In this document: positions 6,984 through 14,602 of the stretch, piece by piece | Layout: each line of letters starts with the position of its first letter | Numbering within the stretch: position 1 is the stretch's first letter | Position numbers and translations under genes: made by a program | Notes under the pieces: model-generated | Database searches by the model: none | The model's input: the letters and a program-made list of their open reading frames with translations, nothing else | Told to the model about the DNA's origin: nothing | NCBI GenBank assembly: GCA_003482405.1 | Contig: DMZB01000262.1 | Span: 1 to 16,475, forward strand | Direction: 5' to 3' | Source: Lactobacillus sp. | GTDB taxonomy: Bacteria > Bacillota > Bacilli > Lactobacillales > Lactobacillaceae | DNA length: 16,475 nt

Positions 6984-7039
6984 AAAAAGGAGTAGACTTG
7001 CTAACTTTCAACACGAAACTAGCGAATCTACTCCTTTTT
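6984..7039. terminator. Long bidirectional terminator hairpin
   Basis: AAAAAGGAGTAGA (6984-6996) pairs with TCTACTCCTTTTT (7027-7039). After one mismatch the stem continues with TTGCTA/TAGCGA (6998-7003 with 7020-7025, including one G-U pair), giving about 19 pairs around a 16-base loop. T runs on both sides serve the XRE gene on + and the NmrA-like gene on -, whose stop codon starts at 7044. Confidence 0.93.
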
Positions 7040-7041
7040 AA

Positions 7042-7674
7042 TTAATACATCGGTCGATCTCCGTCAGTGCCAGGTCGGTCAATCCCTAAACTACTGTGTT
7101 CGTGTAAACTTGGCTGCTGAATAATTTTCATCACCAAATCCGCAATACTAGCGCGTGAAATCAACGTGCCCTTAAACGGTGTCCCTTTCTCCGTCAACTC
7201 ATAATCCACTGTCGGATTATTATCCATATAAGCCGCTCGTACAATTGTCACGTTTAAGTCCGATTGTTCAAGTATAGCTGCTGCGCGCCGTGTATCTTCC
7301 ATGACTTCATGGCCGATCGAGGCCTCCAACCAGCGGCCAAACTCACCCGGTACTTCGTAATATAAGCCTAAACCGGTGATATAAATCAATCGTTGAATTC
7401 CGTTTGCATCCATTGCCTCGACGATGCTCTTTGCCATCGGCTCGAAGCGACCACCTAAATTGGCGTAAACGATATCGCTGCCCTTTATTGCAGAGGTGAG
7501 TTTCTTTGTATCATTCACGTCACCTTCAATAACTGTTTCTCGGTCAGGATTAACATTCTTAAGACGATTGGCATGTCGTAAATATAACGTCAGTTGCGCG
7601 TCGGTTTCGGCTAATAAACGTGTGCGAACCAAACGAGCAATTTGACCATTAGCACCTAAAATCGTTATTTTCAT
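7042..7674 (-). CDS. NmrA-like NAD(P)-binding oxidoreductase (atypical SDR)
   Basis: A 210-residue single-domain Rossmann protein. The dinucleotide site is at the N-terminus (ITILGANGQIAR, GxxGxxA at residues 7-13). The next elements, VIEGDVND and IVYANLGG, are the usual acidic and loop motifs of SDR-like NAD(P)-binding proteins, and YITGLGLY follows strand 5. A classical YxxxK catalytic pair is not obvious, so it belongs with atypical SDRs (NmrA/SDR_a5), some of which are reductases and some redox sensors. A ribosome site GAGGGGG lies about 6 bases before the ATG. It has its own promoter (7733-7761, - strand) with a palindromic operator between -35 and -10. It lies downstream of sbcC on the same strand, but the separate promoter suggests independent control. 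Its partner substrate is unknown. Confidence 0.85.
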   Translation of the reverse strand: MKITILGANGQIARLVRTRLLAETDAQLTLYLRHANRLKNVNPDRETVIEGDVNDTKKLTSAIKGSDIVYANLGGRFEPMAKSIVEAMDANGIQRLIYITGLGLYYEVPGEFGRWLEASIGHEVMEDTRRAAAILEQSDLNVTIVRAAYMDNNPTVDYELTEKGTPFKGTLISRASIADLVMKIIQQPSLHEHSSLGIDRPGTDGDRPMY

Positions 7675-7732
7675 TATTGTCCCCCTCTATTGTGAGTAGA
7701 TCAGCTATAACTACGCTCATCAATATAGAAAC

Positions 7733-7761
7733 AATATCACTTAAAGTCAGCTTTAAGTCAA
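7733..7761 (-). promoter_or_regulatory. Promoter of the NmrA-like gene
   Basis: On the - strand, TTGACT (complement of 7756-7761) is followed after 17 bases by GATATT (complement of 7733-7738). Five of six bases match at -35 and four of six at -10. The start would be near 7726, giving a leader of about 50 bases. Confidence 0.6.
7739..7758. promoter_or_regulatory. Perfect 20-bp palindromic operator in the -35/-10 spacer
   Basis: ACTTAAAG (7739-7746) and CTTTAAGT (7751-7758) are exact reverse complements around TCAG. The site fills the 17-base spacer and half of the -35 box of the NmrA-like promoter, the classic place for a repressor that blocks RNA polymerase. No HTH gene adjoins it, so the regulator must be encoded elsewhere, or be the XRE protein at 6430-6981. 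Confidence 0.65.
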
Positions 7762-7763
7762 AC

Positions 7764-7777
7764 ATTTCCCGGGAAAT
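7764..7777. repeat. 14-bp perfect palindrome ATTTCCCGGGAAAT
   Basis: This site has no loop, begins only 5 bases outside the sbcC stop codon and lies two bases upstream of the NmrA-like -35 box. Without a loop it is a poor hairpin and has no U tract, so a protein-binding site upstream of the promoter is more likely than a terminator for sbcC. Confidence 0.4.
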
Positions 7778-7782
7778 AAAAT

Positions 7783-10700
7783 CTACAATTCATGCTGATA
7801 TTTGATGCGGCTTTGTCCGTTTGCTAAGGATACAACCTGGAGTTGATCCGGAATCTGTTCCTGTAACTCGGTGACGTGGCTGATGATGCCAATCATTCGA
7901 TTCTTGCCTTCGATTGTTTGCAGGGCTTCCATCGCCATTTGTAGTGCTTCCTCATCCAATGAGCCAAACCCTTCATCGACAAACAGTGCCTCAATGGAAA
8001 TCCCACCAGCTTCGTTTTGAATTACTTCACCCAACGCCAGTGCAAGCGACAACGCGGCAATGAAGCTTTCGCCGCCAGATAACGTGTGCACGCTACGAAT
8101 CTTGCCCGCTTGGTCATCAAAAACGTTTATTTCCAAACCAGTGTCTGTTGCGCGAGAACCAGTCGAGGTCTCCAAACGGAATTGATAACGTTTGTTGGTC
8201 AAGACTGCTAATCTCACGTTAGCCACTTCCAATACTTTTTGGAGGTAGGTTTGCAGAATATACCGTTCCAAACTTAGATGCAGGTCACTCTTGCCTGTGG
8301 CGGTGTCAGCTAACTCAGCCATTTCAGCTAGTTGCTGCTGTGCATCATGACTGTCATCAAGTAACGTCTTCATCTTAGTCGCGACATCTTCGTTATTCTG
8401 TAGTACTTGTTGATAACTGAAAAACGCCTGCTGCGTAGCCGCCTGTTTTTGTGCTTGACCATCTCGTAACTTGATTGTTTCATCAACATGCGGTCGATCT
8501 TGCCCATCAAGTTGTTTGGCCAAAGTATCCATTTGCGCATGAACGCGGTTTTTATTATCCAAATAAGCTTGATGCTGTTTTCGCTTGTCATCTAATTGTG
8601 GTAGTTCCTGAGCTTGTTTGGTGAACTTAGAGTTGGTCATTTGCGCATCGTGTATGACCAGCTCGTGGTCAAACTTTTGCTGAGCAACAATTGCACCCTC
8701 ATGTTGCTCGTCTTGTGATTGTTGTAATCCGCTCACTTGAGTCGCCAACTGTGTAACCAATTGTTGTGCTTTGTCGTGCTGCTGTTGCCCGTCAGTGACC
8801 GCTGCTAAGTATGCTTGACTCAACTGATCAAGTCTTTGCAAATGTGTGTCAAGTTCAGTCAAGTCAGCAAACTGCACTGGCAAATCATGTCGACGATCAG
8901 CCAACTGTGTCGTAATCGTCGTCAAATGTGTTTGAACCTGCTGAACAACTTCTTCGGCTTCAGCATTCTGTGTCATCACAGCTTGCAATTGCGACTTCGT
9001 TTCGGTTAATTGTTCTTGTGCTTCACCACGTATCGTCAGTTGTTGAGTCAATTGTTGTTGCTGAATCATCAGTTGCTGTGCAAATTTCTGAAGGCTATCC
9101 GTTGTTTCGGCGGGCGTCATTGCTGTCGAATCATCTGTTAGGTCTAGAAGCTGATGCACATCATTGATCCAGTTGCGTTGTCTATCCTCAAAAGTAGACC
9201 GCGCCGTTTGCTGAGCGGCTATCAACTCGTCCAATTGGCCTGAAACGCTGGCGACCTGCTTATTGATTTGTTGTCGTTGTTGATCGGCGGTTTTCAGTTC
9301 ATCCTCAGTAACTTTAGTCACGATTGCCACCGCTATGTGAGGATGTTCGGTGGAACCACAAACTGGACATGGTTCGCCATCTTGTAATTTGGCGCTTAAA
9401 CGTTGAATCTGGCCAACTGTCCAATCATGATCTAATTGTTCATAACGTTTAGTAACTGTGCCCTGTTCAACTGTCTGAGTTGCAAGCTGTTGTCGTAACT
9501 CACTCATCCGCTGTTGACGTTGGCTCAGCACAGTTTGTTGCTGACCGAGTTCTGTCTGAACGTTCTGCAAATTCTTTAGCGTGTGCTGTTGATCCTTTAG
9601 TGTTAGTTGTTGCGCATCCAGATCTGCTAGCTGTTGAAGTTGTCCTTCTAAATGCGCGGTCAATTGCTGGTTAGCGGTAACTTTATCAGCATATTTAGCG
9701 ACTTCAGCACGCGCCTGAGTAAGCTTGTCTTGTTGTGCCTGTTGCTGCTTGGCAAGTGTTGCGACTGTCTCAAATAGCGGTCGAACTTGCTTTAGACGCG
9801 TAATTTCAGACTGTCGATTGGTCTCAACTGACTTTTGTGTCTCTAATTCTTTCATTGTGGCAGTCGCTGCTGCTAACTGTTGACGTGCAGTCGCTAGCTC
9901 AGGTGTCGTCGCGGCTAATTTCTTAGCTGTTGTTGTCTCCAGTTCTTGCGCTTCAACTAATTTCGTTTGTAGCGGCACTGTTTTCTGAACCCACTCTAGC
10001 TGTTTAATTTGAGCAGTCAGGTCAGCCATTTCTGACGATTGCGCCATTAGTTGTTCAAATGCTTGCTTTGCTTGATCACGCTGATCAAACACAGATGACA
10101 AATTTTCTTCAGTTTTAACTTGGGTAGTTAAGTGACTAAGTGTCTTTGATGCGGACTCATTTGCTTGTTGACGCCGTGTAAGTTCTGGCTGCATGGCCTC
10201 ATTTTGAGTGTTTAACATTGTCAAAACATCCGTCGCTGGTGCATCGTCAGCAGGTACCTCAGTGTCTTCCTGCCACTTAATCATCTTGGCGTACGTTGCC
10301 AATTGTGTGCTCTGGTCCTTCGCCGCCTGCCGCATTGTCTTTAACTGGTCATTTAAATTTGAAGCCCAACGATTGTAAAGATCTGTCCCAAACAAATCAG
10401 CCAGTAATGCCTGTTTGTCATTGCTATTGGCCTCTAGAAATTGCCGAAATTGACCCTGCGGTAGCAACACAATCTGTGTAAACTGGGCAGGTGTCAGATG
10501 CAATAAGTCAAACAACTTTCGGTCAACATCCCCGCGTTTGGTCCAACTATGTTCCTTCCCATCATGGTCGGTCACTGTTAAATCAACGCTGGCCGCTTGT
10601 TCAGTCGTGCCACTGCCACGCTTTTTTGCCAGGATCTGTTTAGGTTTGCGTGTAATGACATATTGTTTACCTTGATGTTCAAAGATAAATGTCACAACTG

Positions 10701-10926
10701 TCTCTTCACTTTCGTCCGCAAAATCTGAGCGCATTTCTTCTGGGTTGCGGTCGCCGCCAGAGGAGCGTCCAAACAGAGCAAAACACATCGCGTCAAAAAT
10801 GGTCGTTTTTCCGCTCCCTGTCTTGCCGCTGATTAGAAAGAGTGGCGCCTCGTTAAAGTCTTCAAAATCAATCGTTTGATCCTTATAGGGACCAAAATTA
10901 ACTAATCGAATTCGTAATGGTCGCAT
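7783..10926 (-). CDS. sbcC: Exonuclease SbcCD subunit C (SMC-like ATPase)
   Basis: The ATPase half of the SbcCD (Rad50/Mre11-type) nuclease, which cuts hairpins and protein-blocked DNA ends; about 1047 residues, the usual size. Walker A is GKTGSGKTT (34-42) after the start MRPLRIRLVNFGPY. The signature LSGGES is at 949-954, and Walker B ALFVDEGFG follows near 980-988. Between them runs a very long coiled coil, broken near its middle by the zinc hook CPVCG (cysteines 520 and 523). The coiled coil is strikingly Gln-rich, with runs such as QQQQLTQQLT. The start at 10926 follows the sbcD stop with one base between (TAA-A-ATG), with GAGGA inside the sbcD end as ribosome site, so translation is coupled; an upstream in-frame start at 10986 inside sbcD is rejected. 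No clear terminator follows the stop. Confidence 0.97.
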   Translation of the reverse strand: MRPLRIRLVNFGPYKDQTIDFEDFNEAPLFLISGKTGSGKTTIFDAMCFALFGRSSGGDRNPEEMRSDFADESEETVVTFIFEHQGKQYVITRKPKQILAKKRGSGTTEQAASVDLTVTDHDGKEHSWTKRGDVDRKLFDLLHLTPAQFTQIVLLPQGQFRQFLEANSNDKQALLADLFGTDLYNRWASNLNDQLKTMRQAAKDQSTQLATYAKMIKWQEDTEVPADDAPATDVLTMLNTQNEAMQPELTRRQQANESASKTLSHLTTQVKTEENLSSVFDQRDQAKQAFEQLMAQSSEMADLTAQIKQLEWVQKTVPLQTKLVEAQELETTTAKKLAATTPELATARQQLAAATATMKELETQKSVETNRQSEITRLKQVRPLFETVATLAKQQQAQQDKLTQARAEVAKYADKVTANQQLTAHLEGQLQQLADLDAQQLTLKDQQHTLKNLQNVQTELGQQQTVLSQRQQRMSELRQQLATQTVEQGTVTKRYEQLDHDWTVGQIQRLSAKLQDGEPCPVCGSTEHPHIAVAIVTKVTEDELKTADQQRQQINKQVASVSGQLDELIAAQQTARSTFEDRQRNWINDVHQLLDLTDDSTAMTPAETTDSLQKFAQQLMIQQQQLTQQLTIRGEAQEQLTETKSQLQAVMTQNAEAEEVVQQVQTHLTTITTQLADRRHDLPVQFADLTELDTHLQRLDQLSQAYLAAVTDGQQQHDKAQQLVTQLATQVSGLQQSQDEQHEGAIVAQQKFDHELVIHDAQMTNSKFTKQAQELPQLDDKRKQHQAYLDNKNRVHAQMDTLAKQLDGQDRPHVDETIKLRDGQAQKQAATQQAFFSYQQVLQNNEDVATKMKTLLDDSHDAQQQLAEMAELADTATGKSDLHLSLERYILQTYLQKVLEVANVRLAVLTNKRYQFRLETSTGSRATDTGLEINVFDDQAGKIRSVHTLSGGESFIAALSLALALGEVIQNEAGGISIEALFVDEGFGSLDEEALQMAMEALQTIEGKNRMIGIISHVTELQEQIPDQLQVVSLANGQSRIKYQHEL

Positions 10927-10927
10927 T

Positions 10928-12043
10928 TTAGTCCTCGCGTTCTGCTTTCTGCAGGCCTTGTTCGGCCCACTTTTGTTGCTGTTCACTCATTTGATCGTCG
11001 TTGACATGTTCAAAAAATCTTCCAAACAGTGTCATCGGTGCCAACGTTGGATCGACCGTTTGAACTGTCGGCAATTCATCACGCCCGTTCTGTCGGTCCA
11101 AGCTGACAATGTGTGGATAGACCTGACGCAAACGGTTCATCACGTCAGGAATAATCGCCTTATCCGTCAATGTGACGCCATAATACGCATCGCGATCCAT
11201 TTTCTTGTAGAAGGCGGGATCGGTCAGTTCATCAAACGTTGCTGTAACATTAATCACGTCACGTAATGGCTTAATCGGCACGTAGGTGGTCGAAACCGTC
11301 TCTGTATCAACGATCCACACACCCTTTTGTTCCTCGGCTTCTGATAACGAAAATTTGACCGGCGAACCACTGTACTTAATCTTGTCATCCGTTAACGCTC
11401 GATGATTGTGTAGATGACCCAGCGCAACATAATCAAACGGCGCTAACAAGTCTAGCGGGACAGCATTGAGACCACCCACGACAACTTTTGTTTCCGAATC
11501 TGTTTGACTGCTCCCTGCCGCAAAAAAGTGTGCCACGAGCACGTGTTTCATGCTCGGTTTAAACGCCTTCTGCTGACGGTTAACAACCAGCGTCATCGCT
11601 TGTTCGACTGTCTTGATCGTTTGATCGTCGAATACATTGCGGGCTTGCCAGGGTTCAAAATAAGGTAGCAGGAAGAACTGTGTATCACCCATTTCAACAG
11701 GGTCAAACGCGTTAGCCAACTCTGTATTCAAATAGTAGTTTGTTTGTGCGTACCACTCGCTGCCCACGTGTAACCGGGTTGCACTGTCATGATTGCCACT
11801 AATAGCCAACAGCGGTAAATGATGCGTAAGGTTCATATCAATCAGCATATGATTCAACTGTTTAACACTGTCCTCGCTTGGCAGTGATCGATCATATAAA
11901 TCGCCAGCAATCACGACTGCGTCGACTTTGTTAGCCAAAGCAATATCTAGAATCTGCCGGTACGCATCATCCTGTTCATCGTGCAAGTCAAAGCCGTGCA
12001 ATTTCTTTCCAATGTGCCAGTCGGCCGTGTGCAAAAATTTCAT
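10928..12043 (-). CDS. sbcD: Exonuclease SbcCD subunit D (Mre11-like nuclease)
   Basis: The nuclease half of SbcCD: a metallophosphoesterase of 371 residues using two Mn ions. All metal motifs are present: TADWHIG (D8, H10), IAGDLYDR (D48, D51), SGNHDS (N84, H85), VAHFFAAG (H172) and ALGHLHNH (H210, H212). The C-terminal part (about 270-371) is the capping and SbcC-contact region. GGAGA precedes the ATG by 7 bases. It is the first gene of the sbcDC operon. Between 12044 and the SDR terminator there are about 130 bases that must hold its promoter, but I see no convincing -35/-10 pair. An imperfect direct repeat of AACTTG (- strand, complement near 12080-12102) is the only structure noted there. 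Confidence 0.97.
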   Translation of the reverse strand: MKFLHTADWHIGKKLHGFDLHDEQDDAYRQILDIALANKVDAVVIAGDLYDRSLPSEDSVKQLNHMLIDMNLTHHLPLLAISGNHDSATRLHVGSEWYAQTNYYLNTELANAFDPVEMGDTQFFLLPYFEPWQARNVFDDQTIKTVEQAMTLVVNRQQKAFKPSMKHVLVAHFFAAGSSQTDSETKVVVGGLNAVPLDLLAPFDYVALGHLHNHRALTDDKIKYSGSPVKFSLSEAEEQKGVWIVDTETVSTTYVPIKPLRDVINVTATFDELTDPAFYKKMDRDAYYGVTLTDKAIIPDVMNRLRQVYPHIVSLDRQNGRDELPTVQTVDPTLAPMTLFGRFFEHVNDDQMSEQQQKWAEQGLQKAERED

Positions 12044-12173
12044 TGTCCGTCTCCATTCTCCGAGTTGATCACGTGCTACAAGTTTACACCCAAGTTCAAA
12101 CGTCGCGGTGTCTCTTTCTCATCCTGTCACTTAAACATACGCAATCACATCGCAAAATTTTTGTCATTACAGT

Positions 12174-12217
12174 AAAAAAGCAAAGTTTGGGTGACGAACT
12201 GTCGCCCAAACTTTGCT
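12174..12217 (-). terminator. Rho-independent terminator of the SDR gene
   Basis: A 17-pair stem (12179-12195 with 12201-12217; core GCAAAGTTTGGG / CCCAAACTTTGC), with one G-U pair and a 5-base loop, is followed on the - strand by six T (complement of 12174-12179). It separates the SDR gene from sbcDC. Confidence 0.93.
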
Positions 12218-12234
12218 ATGAAAGATCTATTCAA

Positions 12235-13269
12235 TTATGCCTTCACGATACCTAAATCGATCATCGACTGTGCTTTGGCAATAATTGCTTCACGTGCGGA
12301 ACGTGGGTGCCAATTCAACATCGACACCGCTTTTTCATTGCTGGTCCCAGCGTACTGACCAACTATCAAAGCAACCATCTTCAACATTGGATTTGTCAAT
12401 GCAGCCGCTTTAATTAATGCGTTTGGCATCGTCTTAGTTGGTAGTTTGGGGGCAAACTGAGGGAACGCCTCTCGCAAGATATCGGCCACATCAAGCATTG
12501 ATAATGTCTCCCCAGTTGTTGCCAGAAAACGCTGACCAGCGGCCTTAGGTGACGTCATCGCTAAAATGTGTAAACTTGCAACATCGCGAACGTCCACATA
12601 CCCAGAATCCACCTTTGGTACTGCTTTTGTTTTACCTTCTAATAAATCCTGAATTTGAATGTTGGAGTGTGAATAATCAGATGATAACACCGGTCCCATG
12701 ACGGCAACCGGATTAACCGTGGCTAACTCCATTCCCTGATCTTCACGTTTGATAAAATCCCAAGCCGCGTGTTCAGACATCGTTTTTGACTTTTGGTACG
12801 GATGGATATTTTTAGCGGATAGATCGGTCCAATCCTTTTCTGTATATGGCGTCGTTCGGTTCTGATGACCGCCAAAAATCGCACCATACGCTGATGTCAG
12901 AACAAAACGTTTGACCCCGGCATCACGTGCGGCACGCATGACTCGAAGAACCCCATCAACAGCAGGACGAATCATTTCGTCCTCATTTTTAAAATTCAAC
13001 GTGGGTGTTGGGGAAGCGACTTGCATGACGTAGCTCGCCCCCTGCATCACTTGATCCCAGTTAGCGTCACTCGTCAGGTCGGCAGCGACGATTTCCAAAT
13101 CGGTTAAGTCGGTTACACCACCAGTTTTGAGCATATCGTGAATCAGGGCAACTTTCTTTAAGGACCGAACCGTGGTCCGAACGGCGTAGCCTTGTTGTAA
13201 TAATTGTAAGATGATGTGTGCCGCGATAAAGCCGCTTCCGCCGGTAACGACGACTAATGATTTTTGCAT
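12235..13269 (-). CDS. NAD(P)-dependent extended SDR (dihydroflavonol/cinnamoyl reductase-like)
   Basis: A 344-residue extended short-chain dehydrogenase of the epimerase/dehydratase group. The cofactor motif VTGGSGFIAAHI spans residues 8-19. Arg residues in TTVRSLKK (32-39) favour NADP. The catalytic set is S126 (LTSAYGA), Y158 and K162 (YQKSK). The arrangement MQVASPTP and TVNPVAVMGPVL is typical of the dihydroflavonol-4-reductase-like family, whose bacterial members reduce various aldehydes and ketones; the real substrate is unknown. GGAGGA lies 8 bases before the ATG. The gene is divergent from a TetR-family regulator, with a GACGTT/AACGTC dyad in the 137-base gap, which makes it the likely TetR target. 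Confidence 0.92.
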   Translation of the reverse strand: MQKSLVVVTGGSGFIAAHIILQLLQQGYAVRTTVRSLKKVALIHDMLKTGGVTDLTDLEIVAADLTSDANWDQVMQGASYVMQVASPTPTLNFKNEDEMIRPAVDGVLRVMRAARDAGVKRFVLTSAYGAIFGGHQNRTTPYTEKDWTDLSAKNIHPYQKSKTMSEHAAWDFIKREDQGMELATVNPVAVMGPVLSSDYSHSNIQIQDLLEGKTKAVPKVDSGYVDVRDVASLHILAMTSPKAAGQRFLATTGETLSMLDVADILREAFPQFAPKLPTKTMPNALIKAAALTNPMLKMVALIVGQYAGTSNEKAVSMLNWHPRSAREAIIAKAQSMIDLGIVKA

Positions 13270-13309
13270 GTTTAAATTCCTCCGTTAAATACTTGGTTTT
13301 TAAGTAACT

Positions 13310-13329
13310 GACGTTTCACTTGTAACGTC
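13310..13329. promoter_or_regulatory. GACGTT-N8-AACGTC dyad, probable TetR operator
   Basis: Exact 6-bp arms (13310-13315 and 13324-13329) flank 8 bases in the SDR/TetR divergent gap. The right arm overlaps the -35 box of the tetR promoter. The position fits a TetR protein that represses both itself and the SDR gene. Confidence 0.6.
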
Positions 13330-13348
13330 GCTGAAGATATCCTACAAT
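13320..13348 (+). promoter_or_regulatory. Promoter of the TetR-family gene
   Basis: TTGTAA (13320-13325), a 17-base spacer and TACAAT (13343-13348) form a moderate promoter. The start would be near 13355, about 50 bases before the coding start. The -35 box lies within the GACGTT/AACGTC dyad. Confidence 0.6.
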
Positions 13349-13406
13349 GGACACACTTAATAAACAAGCAAATGAGGCGCATCTGTGACAAAAGGGAGGA
13401 ATTGTA

Positions 13407-13982
13407 ATGGCAGCAACTAATCATGCCCGGGCCATCAAACAGGATTCACAGGATTATTTAACGACCGCGTTACTACAACTACTAGCGACGAAGGATTTAA
13501 ACGATATTACGGTCACCCAGGTCGTTAAACGTGCGGGTGTTAGCCGAATGGCGTTTTATCGTAACTTTCAAACGCTGGATGATATTTTATTAGCTTACTT
13601 TCGACCGGCAGTGGCGGCCCGTTTTAACGACGTTTTGGCAAACGTTTCGCAGGCCGAAAAATTAAATGCCATGGGCACGTTCTTTGTTAACTTTGCGGAC
13701 ACGCTGAAGTTGGCGACGGAGCGGGGCTTTGAACACGTGATCCGGCAGGTGTTTAACGAGAACATGGTTCATTTTTATCAAGAAAATGTACAGTGGCACA
13801 ACATTACGACAACTCAGCAACGGTACTGGACACAGTTCATGAGTGCCGGGGTGTACGCGATTTGGCGGGAATGGCTGCTTAGCGGTGAGAACGAATCTTT
13901 AAATGATATTCATGACATCATTGCGGCCTTTCAACAAGCAACGATGTTGGCAATTACTAAGCCATCAATGAATTCAAACTAG
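13407..13982 (+). CDS. TetR/AcrR-family transcriptional regulator
   Basis: A 191-residue protein with the TetR N-terminal DNA-binding domain: LTTALLQLLATKDLNDITV, then the helix-turn-helix VTQVVKRAGVSRMAFYRNF (about residues 36-54) and the linking DDILLAYF. The C-terminal ligand and dimer domain (about 70-191) has no signature I can assign; it contains several Trp and Phe residues that could line an aromatic pocket. A strong ribosome site GGGAGGA (13394-13400) lies 6 bases before the ATG. It is divergent from the SDR gene, with a dyad covering its own promoter. A PPOX-fold gene with its own -10 box follows after 87 bases. Control of the SDR gene is inferred from the arrangement. Confidence 0.93.
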   Translation: MAATNHARAIKQDSQDYLTTALLQLLATKDLNDITVTQVVKRAGVSRMAFYRNFQTLDDILLAYFRPAVAARFNDVLANVSQAEKLNAMGTFFVNFADTLKLATERGFEHVIRQVFNENMVHFYQENVQWHNITTTQQRYWTQFMSAGVYAIWREWLLSGENESLNDIHDIIAAFQQATMLAITKPSMNSN

Positions 13983-14006
13983 GAAAACAGCCGTACGATC
14001 GACCGT

Positions 14007-14018
14007 GAACGTACGTTC
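14007..14018. promoter_or_regulatory. GAACGTACGTTC palindrome upstream of the PPOX gene
   Basis: This 12-bp perfect palindrome ends 9 bases before the TATAAT box of the PPOX gene, so it covers the -35 region. It fits the core GAAC-N4-GTTC of Gram-positive LexA/DinR boxes, though the flanking C and G of the full consensus are missing. It also contains the AACGT/ACGTT half-sites seen in the TetR dyad at 13310-13329, but in the opposite order. A second CGTACG lies at 13992-13997. The binding protein is undecided. Confidence 0.5.
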
Positions 14019-14027
14019 TTTTAGCAG

Positions 14028-14033
14028 TATAAT
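14028..14033 (+). promoter_or_regulatory. -10 box (TATAAT) of the PPOX gene
   Basis: A perfect TATAAT lies 36 bases before the start codon. No good -35 box is found at the right distance: the bases there are GTGAAC, inside or next to the palindrome at 14007-14018. The promoter may therefore be weak or activator-dependent. Confidence 0.5.
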
Positions 14034-14069
14034 AAACTTATTAAATGAAGCATAAAGGAGCTTGAAATA

Positions 14070-14501
14070 ATGGATATTACCCTATTGAAACAAGTTGCTA
14101 GTACCTCAAATAAAATTGCGCTCAGCACGGCGCTAAATAGCGAGGCGGACGTTAAAATCGTGAACTTTGTCTGGTACGAAGACCGTCCGGATACCCTGTA
14201 CTTTTCGTCCGTTAAGACTAGTGCGGCGTTAAAAACCTATGATCAACAACCCGACGTAGCGTTTATTACGGTTCCAAACGACGGCACGCCGAACAACCCG
14301 TATTTACGGGCACAACACGTCCAATTACGCCGGTCTGAAAAGACGATGGCCAATCTATTGCCACGGTATCTCGAAACGATTCCGAATTATCAGCAAGTGT
14401 GGGATGCCATTGGGGCTACGTTGGTTGTGTTTGAATTAAAATTAACCGACGTATTTGTCGACGGCGGGGTTGGTCAGAAGAAGGAAACCCTTCATTTCTA
14501 A
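14070..14501 (+). CDS. Pyridoxamine 5'-phosphate oxidase-fold flavoprotein
   Basis: A 143-residue protein of the FMN-binding split-barrel superfamily (PPOX / general stress protein 26 type). The order of elements matches: an N-terminal helix with TSNKIALSTAL, a strand IVNFVWYEDRPDTLYFSSVKTSAALKTY typical of the FMN phosphate region, then PDVAFITVPNDG. The C-terminal strand ends in GATLVVFELKLTDVFVDGGVGQKKETLHF. Members reduce flavin- or F420-linked substrates or only bind FMN or haem, so no reaction can be named. AAGGAG (14055-14060) lies 9 bases before the ATG. It is downstream of the TetR gene but has its own -10 box and palindrome, and a strong terminator follows. Confidence 0.85.
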   Translation: MDITLLKQVASTSNKIALSTALNSEADVKIVNFVWYEDRPDTLYFSSVKTSAALKTYDQQPDVAFITVPNDGTPNNPYLRAQHVQLRRSEKTMANLLPRYLETIPNYQQVWDAIGATLVVFELKLTDVFVDGGVGQKKETLHF

Positions 14502-14523
14502 ATCAAAATAATCTTAAGTATCA

Positions 14524-14570
14524 AAAATCGGCTATACCAGGAAATTTAATTTCCTGATATAGCCGATTTT
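14524..14570. terminator. Bidirectional terminator after the PPOX gene
   Basis: AAAATCGGCTATA (14524-14536) pairs with TATAGCCGATTTT (14558-14570). After one C-A mismatch, CAGGAAA/TTTCCTG adds seven pairs around a TTTAA loop. T-rich tails follow on both strands, so it can also stop the convergent oppA-like transcript. Confidence 0.93.
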
Positions 14571-14592
14571 ATTTTGGTTAAATGTTAAAAGT

Positions 14593-14602
14593 GGGCGCGC
14601 CC
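14593..14602. repeat. GC-only palindrome GGGCGCGCCC at the oppA-like stop codon
   Basis: This 10-bp perfect palindrome without a loop directly abuts the stop codon of the peptide-binding protein gene. It is too short and loopless for a standard terminator, and the real one follows at 14524-14570. No function is clear. Confidence 0.35.

Noticed and set aside
10927..10986. Longer SbcC start inside sbcD
   Set aside because: The 20 extra residues are unlike the SbcC family, whose N-terminus is MRPLxI; ATG 10926 follows the sbcD stop closely with a ribosome site.
10958..11266. 102-codon open frame on the + strand within sbcD
   Set aside because: It is opposite a conserved gene, with no ribosome site or domain.
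12044..12173. Promoter or LexA box for sbcDC
   Set aside because: I searched the - strand for -35/-10 pairs and for GAAC-N4-GTTC and found none that is convincing; only an imperfect AACTTG direct repeat.
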